Below are positions 16,766-28,106 of a stretch of DNA of 64,000 bases, one piece after another. Position numbers and translations under genes: made by a program. Position 1 is the first letter of the stretch. Each line of letters begins with the position of its first letter. The DNA lies in NCBI RefSeq assembly GCF_021216675.1, contig NZ_CP086120.1:4152501-4216500 (forward strand), in the 5' to 3' direction. The stretch is from Streptomyces gobiensis (lineage in GTDB: Bacteria > Actinomycetota > Actinomycetes > Streptomycetales > Streptomycetaceae). Under the pieces are notes generated by a model. The model was not told where the DNA came from. It made no database searches and saw only the letters and a program-made list of their open reading frames with translations.

Positions 16766-18379
16766 TCAGAAGCTGATGCCCATCGCCCAGCCGCCGAGCA
16801 GCATCACCATCGCGGTAATGAGTACGACCCCGATCAGGTTGAGCCAGAGTCCCGCCCGCACCATCTGCGGCATGGTCACATAGCCGGACCCGAATACGAT
16901 GGCGTTCGGCGGGGTGCCGACCGGGAGCATAAAGCTGCAGGTGGCCGCGAGCGCCGCAGGAGCGAGCAGGAGCAGCGGGTCAAGCCCGATACCGACGGCC
17001 ACCCCGCCGAGCACCGGCAGGAAGGTCGACGCGGTGGCGGTGTTGCTGGTGAGCTCGGTCAGCATCAGGATGATCAGGCAGACCGCACCGATCAGCAGCA
17101 CGGTGGGGAGCGTGCCGAGGCCGCCCATCCTGGTGCCGATCCAGTCGCTGAGCTTCGTGTCCTGCACGGCCTTGGCCAGGCTCAGACCGCCGCCGAAGAG
17201 CAGCAGCACACCCCACGGGATGCCGGACTGCGCGGTACGCCAGTCCATGGTCTGTATCCCCTTCTTGACGGAGACGGGGATGAGGAAGAGGAGGAGCACG
17301 GCGCCGATGGCGACGGCTTGATCGGAGAGGTTGCCCATGAACGGCAGCGCCGAGGTCAGTGCGGACCAGCCGGTGATCGGTTCCTTGAACACCCACAGCA
17401 GAGCGGCGCCGACAAAGACGGCGAGCACATTCCACTCGCCTCGGGAGACCCTGCCCAGCTTGTCGATCTCCTCCTGGATGACCTTCCTGCCCCCGACCAC
17501 ATCGGTGAGCTTGGTCGGGTAGACGACCCGGGTCAGAAGGAGCCAGGCGAGGACGAGGAAGATGGCGGAGAGGGGCACGCCGAGCTTCATCCAGTCCGCG
17601 AAGCTGATGGTGATGCCGTAGTTCTGCTCCACAAAGCCGGACATGATGAGGTTCGGTGGGCTGCCGATGAGGGTGGCCAGACCGCCGATGGTGGCGGCGA
17701 AGGCGATGGCCAGCATCAGACCGGTGGCGAAGTTCTTGGTGTCCTTGTCCTCCGCCATCTCGGACACCGGCCCGCTGGCCTCACCAGCTTCACCAGCTTC
17801 ACCCGTCCCACCACTCCGCTTGGCGATGACGAGTGCCAGCACGCTGGTGCCAATCGGCAGCATCATCAGCGTGGTGGCCGTATTGCTCACCCACATGCTG
17901 AGAAACGCCGTGGCGATCATGACCCCCAGCACCAGCTGCCGGGGCTTGGTGCCAATCGCCCGCATGGTCAGCAGCGCGATCCGCTTATGCAGATTCCACT
18001 TCTGCATGGCCAGCGCGATCACAAAGCCGCCCAGGAAGAGGAAGACCGTGGGGTGTGCGTAGGGCGCGGTCGCCTCGTCGACGGCGAGCACGCCGAGCAG
18101 AGGGAACGCCACGATGGGCACCAGCGACGTCACGGCCAGCGGCAGCGCCTCGGTCATCCACCACACCGCCACCAGGACGACCACAGCGGCCGTGGTCCGG
18201 GCCGGAGTGGACAGGGCGTCATCCTGGGGCAACAGGAAATACGTCGCGAGCGCGAGTACGGGCGCCAGGACACGGCCGAGCCATATCCGCCGCTGCGGCA
18301 GACTGGATTGGTCCGCACCCGGCCGGGGACCGGTCGAGACCCGTGCCTGGGCCTCGACGCGCTGGGTGTCGATTGCCAT
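16766..18379 (-). CDS. DASS/SLC13 family anion transporter
   Basis: A 537-residue protein with about 11-13 hydrophobic helices. Both substrate/Na+ signatures of the family are present: GGLATLIGSPPNLIMSGF in the N-terminal half and LPVGTPPNAIVFGSGYV in the C-terminal half. Members import dicarboxylates, citrate or sulfate with Na+ or as exchangers. The ATG at 18379 is chosen because ggagg lies 6 nt before it; the frame is open 42 codons further upstream with no helix. It is followed by the CitA/CitB genes on the same strand, which supports a carboxylate substrate. Confidence 0.92.
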   Translation of the reverse strand: MAIDTQRVEAQARVSTGPRPGADQSSLPQRRIWLGRVLAPVLALATYFLLPQDDALSTPARTTAAVVVLVAVWWMTEALPLAVTSLVPIVAFPLLGVLAVDEATAPYAHPTVFLFLGGFVIALAMQKWNLHKRIALLTMRAIGTKPRQLVLGVMIATAFLSMWVSNTATTLMMLPIGTSVLALVIAKRSGGTGEAGEAGEASGPVSEMAEDKDTKNFATGLMLAIAFAATIGGLATLIGSPPNLIMSGFVEQNYGITISFADWMKLGVPLSAIFLVLAWLLLTRVVYPTKLTDVVGGRKVIQEEIDKLGRVSRGEWNVLAVFVGAALLWVFKEPITGWSALTSALPFMGNLSDQAVAIGAVLLLFLIPVSVKKGIQTMDWRTAQSGIPWGVLLLFGGGLSLAKAVQDTKLSDWIGTRMGGLGTLPTVLLIGAVCLIILMLTELTSNTATASTFLPVLGGVAVGIGLDPLLLLAPAALAATCSFMLPVGTPPNAIVFGSGYVTMPQMVRAGLWLNLIGVVLITAMVMLLGGWAMGISF

Positions 18380-18917
18380 GACCATCCTCCCGAAACATTG
18401 CGGCCACTTGGCTGTAACCGGTGTGCTCGGGAATGTGGCACGGGCCCTGGTCACTGTCGCTGTTCTGTTCTTAACGGTCGCAGACAGCCCCAGATGATCG
18501 ATCACCCGGCCGCCGTCGGGGACAGGCCCCTAGTCCGTCCCACATGGTGTCAGGGCCGCTGATGGGGCCCGGTGTGGTGGTCGTGACGATCTTCTCGTTT
18601 GTGGCTATGTAGGGAAATTTCTTTGTCCCCTTCATGCTGCTGTTTCCCCGCATCGGATTCCCGCCTCGGTCAGCATCTTCACCTTCTTCGGTAACACCGG
18701 CACAGTGGTCTACGGTCAGCTCGCGCGCGTCGGCTCGGTGGTGGCTTCGCTCTGGGCGGGGCGATCAAGGGCTAACAGGGGATTTCCCTTATGATCTAGA
18801 CCATTGAGCCGGGCAGACCTTGGTGATGAGGACCAGGGTCCTGGAGCTTCCTACGATTCCCAGCTTTGGGTGAACGTACGGTGGGTTACCGGGAGTCACC
18901 GGCCATAACGTGTGTGA
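18380..18917. other. 538-bp intergenic region with a possible gene vestige
   Basis: The gap separates the transporter from the HTH gene and is divergent. Most of it has no recognisable feature. On the plus strand, 18650-18770 reads in broken frames like membrane protein (for example SVSIFTFFGNTGTVVYGQLA) with stops and frame changes, which may be the remains of a transporter. The base composition is less biased than in the neighbours. Confidence 0.35.
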
Positions 18918-19607
18918 ATGCAAGAACGACCGCCTTTCGACGCCGCGGCAGCGCGGCGGCTGCGGGACTCTCTCGGTATGACACCCGCCCATGTCGCCTA
19001 CGGCATGTGGGCGGCCTTCGGGCTGCAGATCAGCCCGGCAAAGATCGCCGCTTGGGAACTCCAGGAAGAATCACCGACCGAGGTCGAGCTGACCGCGCTG
19101 GCCGGTGCGCTGTGGTGCGCCCCGAGTGACCTCCTCGGCACCCCGCGAAGCCTGCGTGAGTACCGGCTTGCGAGCGGATTCGCCCCCTCCGATCTGGCGC
19201 TGCGGATCGGGATGCCCTCGCCGCAGTACGAGCGGATCGAGCAGACCGGGGAGTGGACCGGCAACGACCGGCAGGCAACCGAGCTTGCGGAGGCCCTGAA
19301 GCTTTCCTTGCGCGCGTATATGGAGCTCACCGGCAAGAACGCCCAGCTGCGGGAGATGCTGCGCAGCGCGGCCAGCGTGCGCTGGCAGGCGTATGTCCGC
19401 CCGCTGTGCAAAATGCTGCCGACCGTGCCCCAGGACACCGTCGAGCGGGTGCTGGAGCGGCTGAACGACGAGTTCCACAAGCGCAGCTTCTCGTCGCTGA
19501 GCTGGATCGACACCAGTACCGAGACGGCCAATGGTTCGGTGGACGCCGGGCGTCTCTACCTCGATGAGGTGGTGGAGCACTTCTGGGCGCAGCTCGAAGA
19601 GCTCTGA
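18918..19607 (+). CDS. HTH-type DNA-binding protein, actinomycete-specific
   Basis: A 229-residue protein. The N-terminal two thirds hold two tandem XRE-like helix-turn-helix segments (FDAAAARRLRDSLGMTPAHV onward, then EYRLASGFAPSDLALRIGMP), followed by a helical C-terminus. The layout is familiar from Streptomyces but the target is unknown. It converges with the dodecin gene 13 bp away. The ATG at 18918 gives a complete first HTH; no strong ribosome-binding site is visible. Confidence 0.8.
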   Translation: MQERPPFDAAAARRLRDSLGMTPAHVAYGMWAAFGLQISPAKIAAWELQEESPTEVELTALAGALWCAPSDLLGTPRSLREYRLASGFAPSDLALRIGMPSPQYERIEQTGEWTGNDRQATELAEALKLSLRAYMELTGKNAQLREMLRSAASVRWQAYVRPLCKMLPTVPQDTVERVLERLNDEFHKRSFSSLSWIDTSTETANGSVDAGRLYLDEVVEHFWAQLEEL

Positions 19608-19620
19608 TGTTATTCGGACG

Positions 19621-19836
19621 TCAGTCGCTGTCTTCCAGCCGGAAGCCGACCTTCAGGCCCACCTGGTAGTGCGCGATCCGGCCGTCTTCGAGGTGGCCGC
19701 GGATCTGCGCCACCTCGAACCAGTCGAGGCCGCGCAGCGTCTGTGACGCGCGGCTGATGGCATTGCGGATCGCGGCATCCAAGCCCTCGTGCGAGGTGCC
19801 GACGATTTCCGTCACCCGGTAGGTGTGCTCGCTCAT
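19621..19836 (-). CDS. Dodecin flavin-binding protein
   Basis: A 71-residue protein with the dodecin signature: VTEIVGTSHEGLDAAIRNAI, SRASQTLRGLDWFEV with the flavin-stacking tryptophan, and the strand HYQVGLKVGFRLED. Dodecins form dodecamers that store or buffer flavins. The ATG at 19836 has ggga upstream and gives the standard length; the frame is open 10 codons more without family similarity. Confidence 0.92.
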   Translation of the reverse strand: MSEHTYRVTEIVGTSHEGLDAAIRNAISRASQTLRGLDWFEVAQIRGHLEDGRIAHYQVGLKVGFRLEDSD

Positions 19837-19939
19837 CGCGGTCTCCCTGGTTGAGGTCCTTTCCACCGTGCCTCAACCGGCGGGATGCCGCGAGCGGAGC
19901 GAGCCGTGTGCTGCCGTCCCCACGACGGCGTGTCAGGTG

Positions 19940-22225
19940 TCAGGCAGGGATCAGCCAGACCGTGGCCAGGGGCGGGAGGGTCAGGGTGATGCTTGAGGGG
20001 CGGCCCTGGGAATGGGTGGGCTCAGTCTTGATGGGGTCGCGGTTACGGATGTCGCTGCCGCCGTAAGGGGCCGCGTCGGTGTTCAGGGCCTCCTGCCACA
20101 CCGGGATGTGGCTGGGGACGCCCAGGCGGTAGCCGTGCCGGACGACGGGCGAGAAGTTGCTGACGGCGACCAGCGGGGAGCCGTCGGCGGCGAAGCGGAG
20201 GAAGGCGAAGACATTGTCCTCCGCCGCGTGGGAGTCGATCCAGGCGAACCCCTCGGGGTCGCTGTCGCGTTCCCAGAGCGCGGGGTTGGCGTGGTAAGTG
20301 GTGTTGAGGTCGCGGACCAGGTCCCGTACGCCGCGGTGGTCCGGCTCGGCGGAGTAGGACGGGTCCAGCACCCACCAGTCCGGGCCGTGCGACTCGGCCC
20401 ACTCCGCGCCCTGGGCGAACTCCTGGCCCATAAAGAGGAGCTGTTTGCCCGGGTGGGCCCACATAAAGCCCAGATACGCCCGGTGGTTGGCGCGTCGCTG
20501 CCACCAGTCGCCGGGCATCTTGGAGACCAGGGCCTGCTTTCCATGCACCACCTCATCGTGCGAGATGGGCAGCACATAGTTCTCGGAGTAGGCATAGATC
20601 ATGGCGAAGGTCATCTCGCCGTGGTGGTACTTGCGGTGCACCGGGTCCTTGGTGATGTACACCAGGGAGTCATGCATCCAGCCCATGTTCCACTTCAGGC
20701 CGAAGCCGAGGCCACCGAAGCCGCCCGCGCCGATGTGGTGGGTGGCGCGGGTGACGCCGTCCCAGGCGGTGGACTCCTCGGCGATGGTGACGACGCCGGG
20801 GCAGCGGCGGTAGACGGTGGCGTTCATCTCCTGGAGGAAGGAGACCGCGTCCAGATTTTCCCGGCCGCCGTACTCGTTCGGGCTCCACTCGCCGTCCTCG
20901 CGTGAATAGTCGAGGTAGAGCATGGAGGCCACCGCGTCAACCCGCAGGCCATCGATATGGAACTCCTCGCACCAGTGCACGGCATTGGCGACCAGGAAGT
21001 TACGGACCTCGGTACGGCCGTAGTTGAATTCGAGCGTGCCCCAGTCGGGGTGCTCGGCGCGGCGCGGGTCCGGATGCTCATAGAGCGCGGTGCCGTCGAA
21101 GCGGGCGAGCGCCCAGTCGTCCTTGGGAAAGTGCGCCGGAACCCAGTCCATCAGGACGCCGATGCCCGCCTGGTGAAAGGCGTCGATGAGGTACTTGAAG
21201 TCATCCGGGGGGCCCAGCCGGGCGGTGGGCGCGTAGAAGCCCGTGACCTGGTAGCCCCAGGAGCCGCCGAAGGGATGTTCGGCGACCGGCAGCAGCTCTA
21301 CATGGGTGAAGCCCAGATCCTTGACATAGCTGGGGAGCTGCTCGGCCAGCTCCCGATAGGACAGGCCGGGGCGCCAGGAGGCGAGATGCACCTCGTAGAT
21401 GGACAGGGGCGAGGTGTGGACGGGGCGCTTGGCGCGGCGCTTCATCCATTCGGCGTCACCCCAGGCGTATGTGGAGGAGTGCACGACCGACGCGGTGGCG
21501 GGCGGGCACTCGGTGCGGCTGGCCACCGGGTCGGCGCGCAGCGTGTGGCCGCCGTCGGGGCAGCAGATGTCGTACTTGTAGAGGGCGCCGTCGCCGATGC
21601 CGGGGAGGAACAGCTCCCATACCCCGCTGGAGCCCAGCGACCGCATGGGGCAGGACGTGGCGTCCCAGTAGTTGAAGTCACCGGCGACCCTGACCCCCTG
21701 GGCGCTGGGGGCCCAGACGGTAAAGCGGGTGCCGGATACGCCCTGATGCTCCATCGGGTGGGCACCCAGCGCGTGCCACAGCTGCTCATGGCGGCCCTCG
21801 GAGATCAGATGCAGATCGAGCTCGCCCAGCGCGGGGAGGAAGCGGTAGGGGTCCTCCACTTCGGTCTGGTTGTCCTCGCTGTACGAGACCAGGAGCCGGT
21901 ACTCCGGGATCTCCGCCAGCGGGAGGACACCGGAGAAGAGGCCGTCGCCGTCGCTGTACAGCTCCGCGCGCAGCCCCTTGGCGATAACGGTGACGGCGGT
22001 GGCGAAGGGCCGCAGCGCGCGGAAGGCCACCCCGCCGCGCACGGGGTGCGCGCCGAGGAGAGCGTGCGGATCGTGGTGTGCTCCGGTGAGCAGCCGCTGC
22101 CGCTCACTGTCCCCGAGCGGTTCGGCTCGTCGCGGGCCCCGGTCGCCGGGGGGAGTGGTCGCGTCGCCGGGGCGCGCGGATGACGGCTTCTTGGCGGGTG
22201 GTGGCTGATCGGCGCGGGCGGTCAC
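19940..22225 (-). CDS. glgB: 1,4-alpha-glucan branching enzyme
   Basis: A 761-residue GH13 enzyme that makes alpha-1,6 branches. It has an N-terminal CBM48-type region (GAHPMEHQGVSGTRFTVWAP), a catalytic barrel with nucleophile Asp (DGLRVDAVASMLYLDYSR), acid/base Glu (TIAEESTAWDGV) and third Asp (PISHDEVVHGK), and a C-terminal beta domain. A low-complexity Ala/Pro N-terminal extension of about 35 residues precedes it, as in other Streptomyces. The start overlaps the mak stop by 4 bp (ATGA), so translation is coupled. With Mak, TreS and GlgE it makes branched alpha-glucan from trehalose or maltose. Confidence 0.96.
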   Translation of the reverse strand: MTARADQPPPAKKPSSARPGDATTPPGDRGPRRAEPLGDSERQRLLTGAHHDPHALLGAHPVRGGVAFRALRPFATAVTVIAKGLRAELYSDGDGLFSGVLPLAEIPEYRLLVSYSEDNQTEVEDPYRFLPALGELDLHLISEGRHEQLWHALGAHPMEHQGVSGTRFTVWAPSAQGVRVAGDFNYWDATSCPMRSLGSSGVWELFLPGIGDGALYKYDICCPDGGHTLRADPVASRTECPPATASVVHSSTYAWGDAEWMKRRAKRPVHTSPLSIYEVHLASWRPGLSYRELAEQLPSYVKDLGFTHVELLPVAEHPFGGSWGYQVTGFYAPTARLGPPDDFKYLIDAFHQAGIGVLMDWVPAHFPKDDWALARFDGTALYEHPDPRRAEHPDWGTLEFNYGRTEVRNFLVANAVHWCEEFHIDGLRVDAVASMLYLDYSREDGEWSPNEYGGRENLDAVSFLQEMNATVYRRCPGVVTIAEESTAWDGVTRATHHIGAGGFGGLGFGLKWNMGWMHDSLVYITKDPVHRKYHHGEMTFAMIYAYSENYVLPISHDEVVHGKQALVSKMPGDWWQRRANHRAYLGFMWAHPGKQLLFMGQEFAQGAEWAESHGPDWWVLDPSYSAEPDHRGVRDLVRDLNTTYHANPALWERDSDPEGFAWIDSHAAEDNVFAFLRFAADGSPLVAVSNFSPVVRHGYRLGVPSHIPVWQEALNTDAAPYGGSDIRNRDPIKTEPTHSQGRPSSITLTLPPLATVWLIPA

Positions 22226-23646
22226 GGGGCGGGCCTCCTGGGGGGCTCGGCGAGGCGGCGGATGGCGGAGAGGGGGATGGGGAGCCAGGTGGGGCGGTGA
22301 TGGGCCTCGTAGACGACTTCGTAGATGGCCTTGTCCGTTTCATAGGCGCGCAGCAGGGCCACGTGTTCGCGCGGGTCGGTGCCGGCGGCGTCGGCGTAAC
22401 CGGCGCAGTAGGCGGCGCGGTTGGCGGCGGCCCATTCGCGGGACCAGTCGGTGGCCCCGCGCTGACAGGCGGCGTAGTCGAAGGAGCGGAGCATGCCGGC
22501 GATATCGCGGAGTACGGGCTGGGGGCGGCGGCGGTCGGAGAGGGGCTTGGCCGGTTCGCCCTCGAAGTCGATGAGGGTCCAGCGGCTGCCCCGGCCGGAG
22601 CCGGTGGCCGCACGCAGCACCTGGCCGAGATGGAGATCGCCATGGATGCGCTGCACCTGGCAGCCGTGGCCGGAGCGGGCCAGATCGGTCACGGCGGCGA
22701 AGGCATGGCGCAGCCCGGTGCGGTACGGGCGCAGTGCCGGGACGCTCTCGGCGGCGGCCTCCAGCCGGTCGTTCATACCAATGGCCAGAGCTTCCAGCTG
22801 AGGGCCGGGCAGCGCGGATGTGGGCAGCGCGCTGGCGAGGGCGGTGTGTACCTCGGCGGTGGCGCGGCCCAGGGATCGGGCCGCCGCGGTGAAGTCGACC
22901 CGCTTGGCCAGCGCGCGCAGGGCCAGCTGCCAGCCGTCACTCGTACCGGGCAGATACGGCTGGAGAACCCCGAGGGTGAGGGGATCGGTGGCCGGTGCCT
23001 CAAACCACGCTACGGGCTCGGGCACCCGGACACAGCCGGTGCGGGCCAGCGCCAGCGGCAGCTCCAGGTCGGGGTTGATGCCGGGGCTGACCCGGCGGAA
23101 GAGCTTGAGGATGTACGTATTGCCGTAGATCACTGAGGAGTTGGACTGCTCGGCCCTGAGCGGCCGGGGGCGCAGCCCGGAGGGGATGGCGCTGCCGGGC
23201 TGCCGGACGAATCGCAGCGCGCCCAGGCGCCCGGGAGCGCGAAGCCGCTCCAGGAGGAGGGCCGTGAGCCGGGGGTCGGATACCGCGTCATAGATGGCGC
23301 GGTCCCGTAGGGGCCCTTCGCTGGGTCGGCCGATGAGGGCGGGAGCGAGCCCGGGCGGCAGTACGGGACGTACGCCGAGCAGCAGTTGATAGCAGTCGCT
23401 GGCGTCCGGCTGGTGGGCCTGTACCAGCAGATGGAGCAGGCCAGGGGTGGCGCTGCCATTGGCGCAGGGCAGCAGCTCGGTCGCCGCGACGAGGGTGACG
23501 TCGTCGACCGGGCTGCCCTTCCCGGCGAACCATCGCTGCCGGGGCAGCCACTGGATCAGCATGGGGGCCAGCGAGTGCAGCAGCGCGGTCTCGCTGGTTT
23601 CATGCATGGCTACGCGGGGCGAGGAGCTGTCCGGCATAGCGGTCAT
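22222..23646 (-). CDS. mak: Maltokinase
   Basis: A 474-residue kinase phosphorylating maltose to maltose-1-phosphate. It has the N-terminal cap typical of Mak (LPRQRWFAGKG), the catalytic loop HGDLHLGQVL and the metal-binding LIDFEGEPAKPL, close to aminoglycoside-phosphotransferase folds. The ATG at 23646 has ggaagga upstream; the frame extends 41 codons further but that part is not family-like. Its product feeds GlgE, two genes upstream. A stem-loop lies between it and treS, so its level may be set separately. Confidence 0.93.
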   Translation of the reverse strand: MTAMPDSSSPRVAMHETSETALLHSLAPMLIQWLPRQRWFAGKGSPVDDVTLVAATELLPCANGSATPGLLHLLVQAHQPDASDCYQLLLGVRPVLPPGLAPALIGRPSEGPLRDRAIYDAVSDPRLTALLLERLRAPGRLGALRFVRQPGSAIPSGLRPRPLRAEQSNSSVIYGNTYILKLFRRVSPGINPDLELPLALARTGCVRVPEPVAWFEAPATDPLTLGVLQPYLPGTSDGWQLALRALAKRVDFTAAARSLGRATAEVHTALASALPTSALPGPQLEALAIGMNDRLEAAAESVPALRPYRTGLRHAFAAVTDLARSGHGCQVQRIHGDLHLGQVLRAATGSGRGSRWTLIDFEGEPAKPLSDRRRPQPVLRDIAGMLRSFDYAACQRGATDWSREWAAANRAAYCAGYADAAGTDPREHVALLRAYETDKAIYEVVYEAHHRPTWLPIPLSAIRRLAEPPRRPAP

Positions 23647-23785
23647 GGCGTCCTTCCCCCGGGTACACGAATGTACGCAGAGTGTCCCGGATTGCGGCAA
23701 TGGCTGTCCGGCTGTGCGGGACGTGTTGAGGGGAGATCGACCGTGCGGCGGCGGGGCGCTAGGCCGCACGGGTGCTTAGTAGGGT

Positions 23786-23825
23786 GCCCAGGGCGGCCCG
23801 TGAGTAAAACCTCGGGCCGCTGGGC
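23786..23825 (-). terminator. Stem-loop between treS and mak
   Basis: Arms gcccagggcggcccg (23786-23800) and cgggccgctgggc (23813-23825) pair with a 2-nt bulge and a 12-nt loop. On the minus strand it lies 55-94 nt after treS and before mak, so it may attenuate read-through into mak-glgB. Confidence 0.5.
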
Positions 23826-23879
23826 AACTGTGGTGGACGGTCCCCTGCCCGGCCGAACGCTCTGGCCGACGGCAGGGCG

Positions 23880-25569
<1,690 letters not shown>

Positions 25570-25583
<14 letters not shown>

Positions 25584-27696
25584 CGTTGGGTGACCCTCCG
25601 GTCGGTGAGGACGGTCGCAGGGAGAAGATGTGCGCCGGGGCCCGGAGAGGCTGCGTATCAGTACAGCCGGGCTCCAGGCGCACATAGTTGTCCCTGCCCC
25701 AGTGGTAGGTCTCGCCGGTGAGCTCATCGCGCACCGGAAAGGGTTCGGCGCCACTTTCCTGCGCAGGGGTGAGGCCGAGGTCCGCCATGTCCAACGACAC
25801 CGTCGCTTCGTGGGTGTGGTGCGGATCGAGGTTGACCACCACCAGCACCGAGTCGGCGTAGGGCTCGGTGCTGCGCTTGGAGTAGGCGATGACCTGCTCG
25901 TTGTTCGTACGGTGGAAGCGCAGCCCGCGTAGCTGCTGCAGCGCCGGATGGCGGCGGCGCAGCCGGTTGAGCGCGGTGATGAGCGGGGTGATGGAGCGTC
26001 CGGTGCGCTCGGCGGCGGCCCAGTCGCGGGGGCGCAGCTCATACTTCTCGGAGTGCAGATACTCCTCGCTGCCCGCCCGCACGGGGGTGGCCTCGCACAG
26101 CTCATATCCGGAGTAGACACCCCAGCTGGGGGAGAGGGTGGCGGCGAGCACGGCCCGGATCTCAAAGGCGGGACGGCCGCCGCCCTGGAGATACGCGTGC
26201 AGAATGTCGGGCGTGTTCACAAAGAAGTTGGGCCGCATATAGGCGGCCGCGTCCCCGGCCAGCTCGCTGAGATAGTCCGTCAGCTCCTGCTTGCTGTTGC
26301 GCCAGGTGAAGTACGTGTACGACTGCTGGAAGCCGACACGTGCCAGGGTGTGCATCATGGCGGGCCGGGTGAAGGCCTCGGCGAGGAAGATGACATCCGG
26401 GTCGGCGCGGTTGATGTCGGCAATGACCTTTTCCCAGAACGCCACCGGCTTGGTGTGCGGATTGTCGACGCGGAAGATACGCACACCGCGTTCCATCCAG
26501 AAACGCAGCACACGCAGCGTCTCGGCGACCAGGCCACGGTAGACCTCCGGGCCGGTGTCAAAGGCGATCGGGTAGATGTCCTGGTACTTCTTGGGCGGGT
26601 TCTCGGCGTAGGCGATCGTTCCGTCAGCCCGCTTGTGGAACCACTCAGGGTGTTCCTTGACCCAGGGGTGGTCAGGAGAGCACTGGAGGGCGAAGTCGAG
26701 GGCGACCTCCATCCGCAGCGTACGGGCCTTGCTGACGAAGTAGTCGAAGTCGGCGAAGGTGCCCAGATCCGGGTGGATGGCGTCATGGCCGCCCTCGCCG
26801 GAGCCGATGGCCCAGGGGCAGCCGACGTCATACGGCCCCGCGGAAAGGGCGTTGTCACGGCCCTTGCGGAAGGCATTGCCGATGGGGTGGATCGGCGGCA
26901 GATAGACCACGTCGAAGCCCATCGAGGCAAGTGCGGGCAGCCGCTCGGCCGCGGTACGCAGAGTGCCGGAGACTGGCGGCTCGCCCTCCTTGACGACGGC
27001 ACCCTCGGAGCGCGGGAACAGCTCATACCAGGAGCCGAACAGGGCGCGTTTACGCTCCACTTGGAGCGGCAGCGCCCGGGAGCAGGTGACCAGCTCACGC
27101 AGCGGACGCCGCTCCAGTACGGCCGTCACCTCCGGGGCGAGCGCGGCGGCCAGCCGGATGGCGGCCGGGCGGCCCTTGTCGCGCAGCGCGTCCACGGCGT
27201 CCAGTACGACGGCCCGGCCCTCGCTCTTGGGCACCTCGGCGGCGGCGCGCTCATGCAGCTCAGCGCCTTCGCGGAGGGTCAGCTCGGTGTCGACGTCGGC
27301 CGGGATCTTGATCGCGGCGTGCCTGCGCCAGGTCGTGATCGGATCGCCCCACGCCTCGATCGCGAAGGTCCAGCGGCCTTCTGTTTCCGGGGTGACCTCG
27401 GCGCCCCAGCGGTCGGTGCCGGGGACGAGCTCCCGCATGGGAAGCCAGGGCCCGCCACGTCCGGTGGGATCGCGCAGCACCACATTGGCCGCTACCGCGT
27501 CATGCCCTTCCCGGAAGATGGTGGCGGACACCTGGAAGGTCTCGCCCGCCACGGCTTTCGCGGGGCGGCGCCCGCAGTCGACGAGCGGCTTGATGTCCAG
27601 GACGGGGATGCGACCGATCATGGGCTCACCTGGGGTTGATACGTAGGGTTTTGTTCTTTGTATCCGCTCCGCTGGCAACTGGCTGGTTGCAGGCAT
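25570..27696 (-). CDS. glgE: Alpha-1,4-glucan:maltose-1-phosphate maltosyltransferase
   Basis: A 708-residue GH13_3 enzyme that extends alpha-glucan from maltose-1-phosphate. The family domain order is present: an N-terminal beta domain (GRIPVLDIKPLVDCGRRPAK), a helical insert, the barrel with nucleophile Asp in IFRVDNPHTKPVAFW and acid Glu in FLAEAFTRPAMM, and the GlgE segment PPKKYQDIYPI. The ATG at 27696 has caggag 5 nt upstream and matches the longer N-terminus of other Streptomyces proteins; an internal ATG at 27621 is the alternative. First gene of the minus-strand set and divergent from glgP. Confidence 0.95.
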
Positions 27697-28106
27697 GACC
27701 GCTCCTGTCCGCGTTCACTCGGCTGGGGGTCTCGCTAGGGGGCGCAGGGGGAGAGCCTGCCCACTGCGCGGGGGCAGGCAATCAGGCATTGGGTGAACTA
27801 CTAGTACGTAAGGGCGCACACGTGAAGCGGGGGGGGCAAGGGGGGAGCGCATCCGCGGACCGGCTCCGCCGTGCGGCGGGTGCCCGGAACCATCAGGAAG
27901 ACCTTGCGGAGAGTGGCCGTTGCCGTCAACTGTCATTTCGGTGACGGAGGTTCCGCCGCGACACGGCTGAGACATCGCCGCTTACGGAACAACGGAGGCG
28001 TCCCGCGACGTACCTTGTGTGTCCAGCGGGTGGAAGTCATACGGAAACGGGTCGAAAACACAGTGAAGGGACCCAGCGGACCAACGTCCACCGCTACCTT
28101 CGAGGG
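27697..28106. promoter_or_regulatory. Divergent promoter region between glgE and glgP
   Basis: A 410-bp gap from which both the glgE-treS-mak-glgB set and glgP must be transcribed. It contains a G-run (near 27829-27846) and a relatively A/T-rich tract (gaactactagtacgtaagg, 27795-27813). No operator palindrome was recognised and no gene is credible. Confidence 0.55.

Noticed and set aside
16745..18562. 605-codon frame antisense to the DASS transporter
   Set aside because: Rich in His/Arg/Gln/Gly, as expected for the complement of hydrophobic helices; not a real protein.
25584..26165. N-terminal extension of TreS by 194 codons
   Set aside because: The extension is glgE read in another phase; TreS homology starts at MSVNEPVPDTFED.
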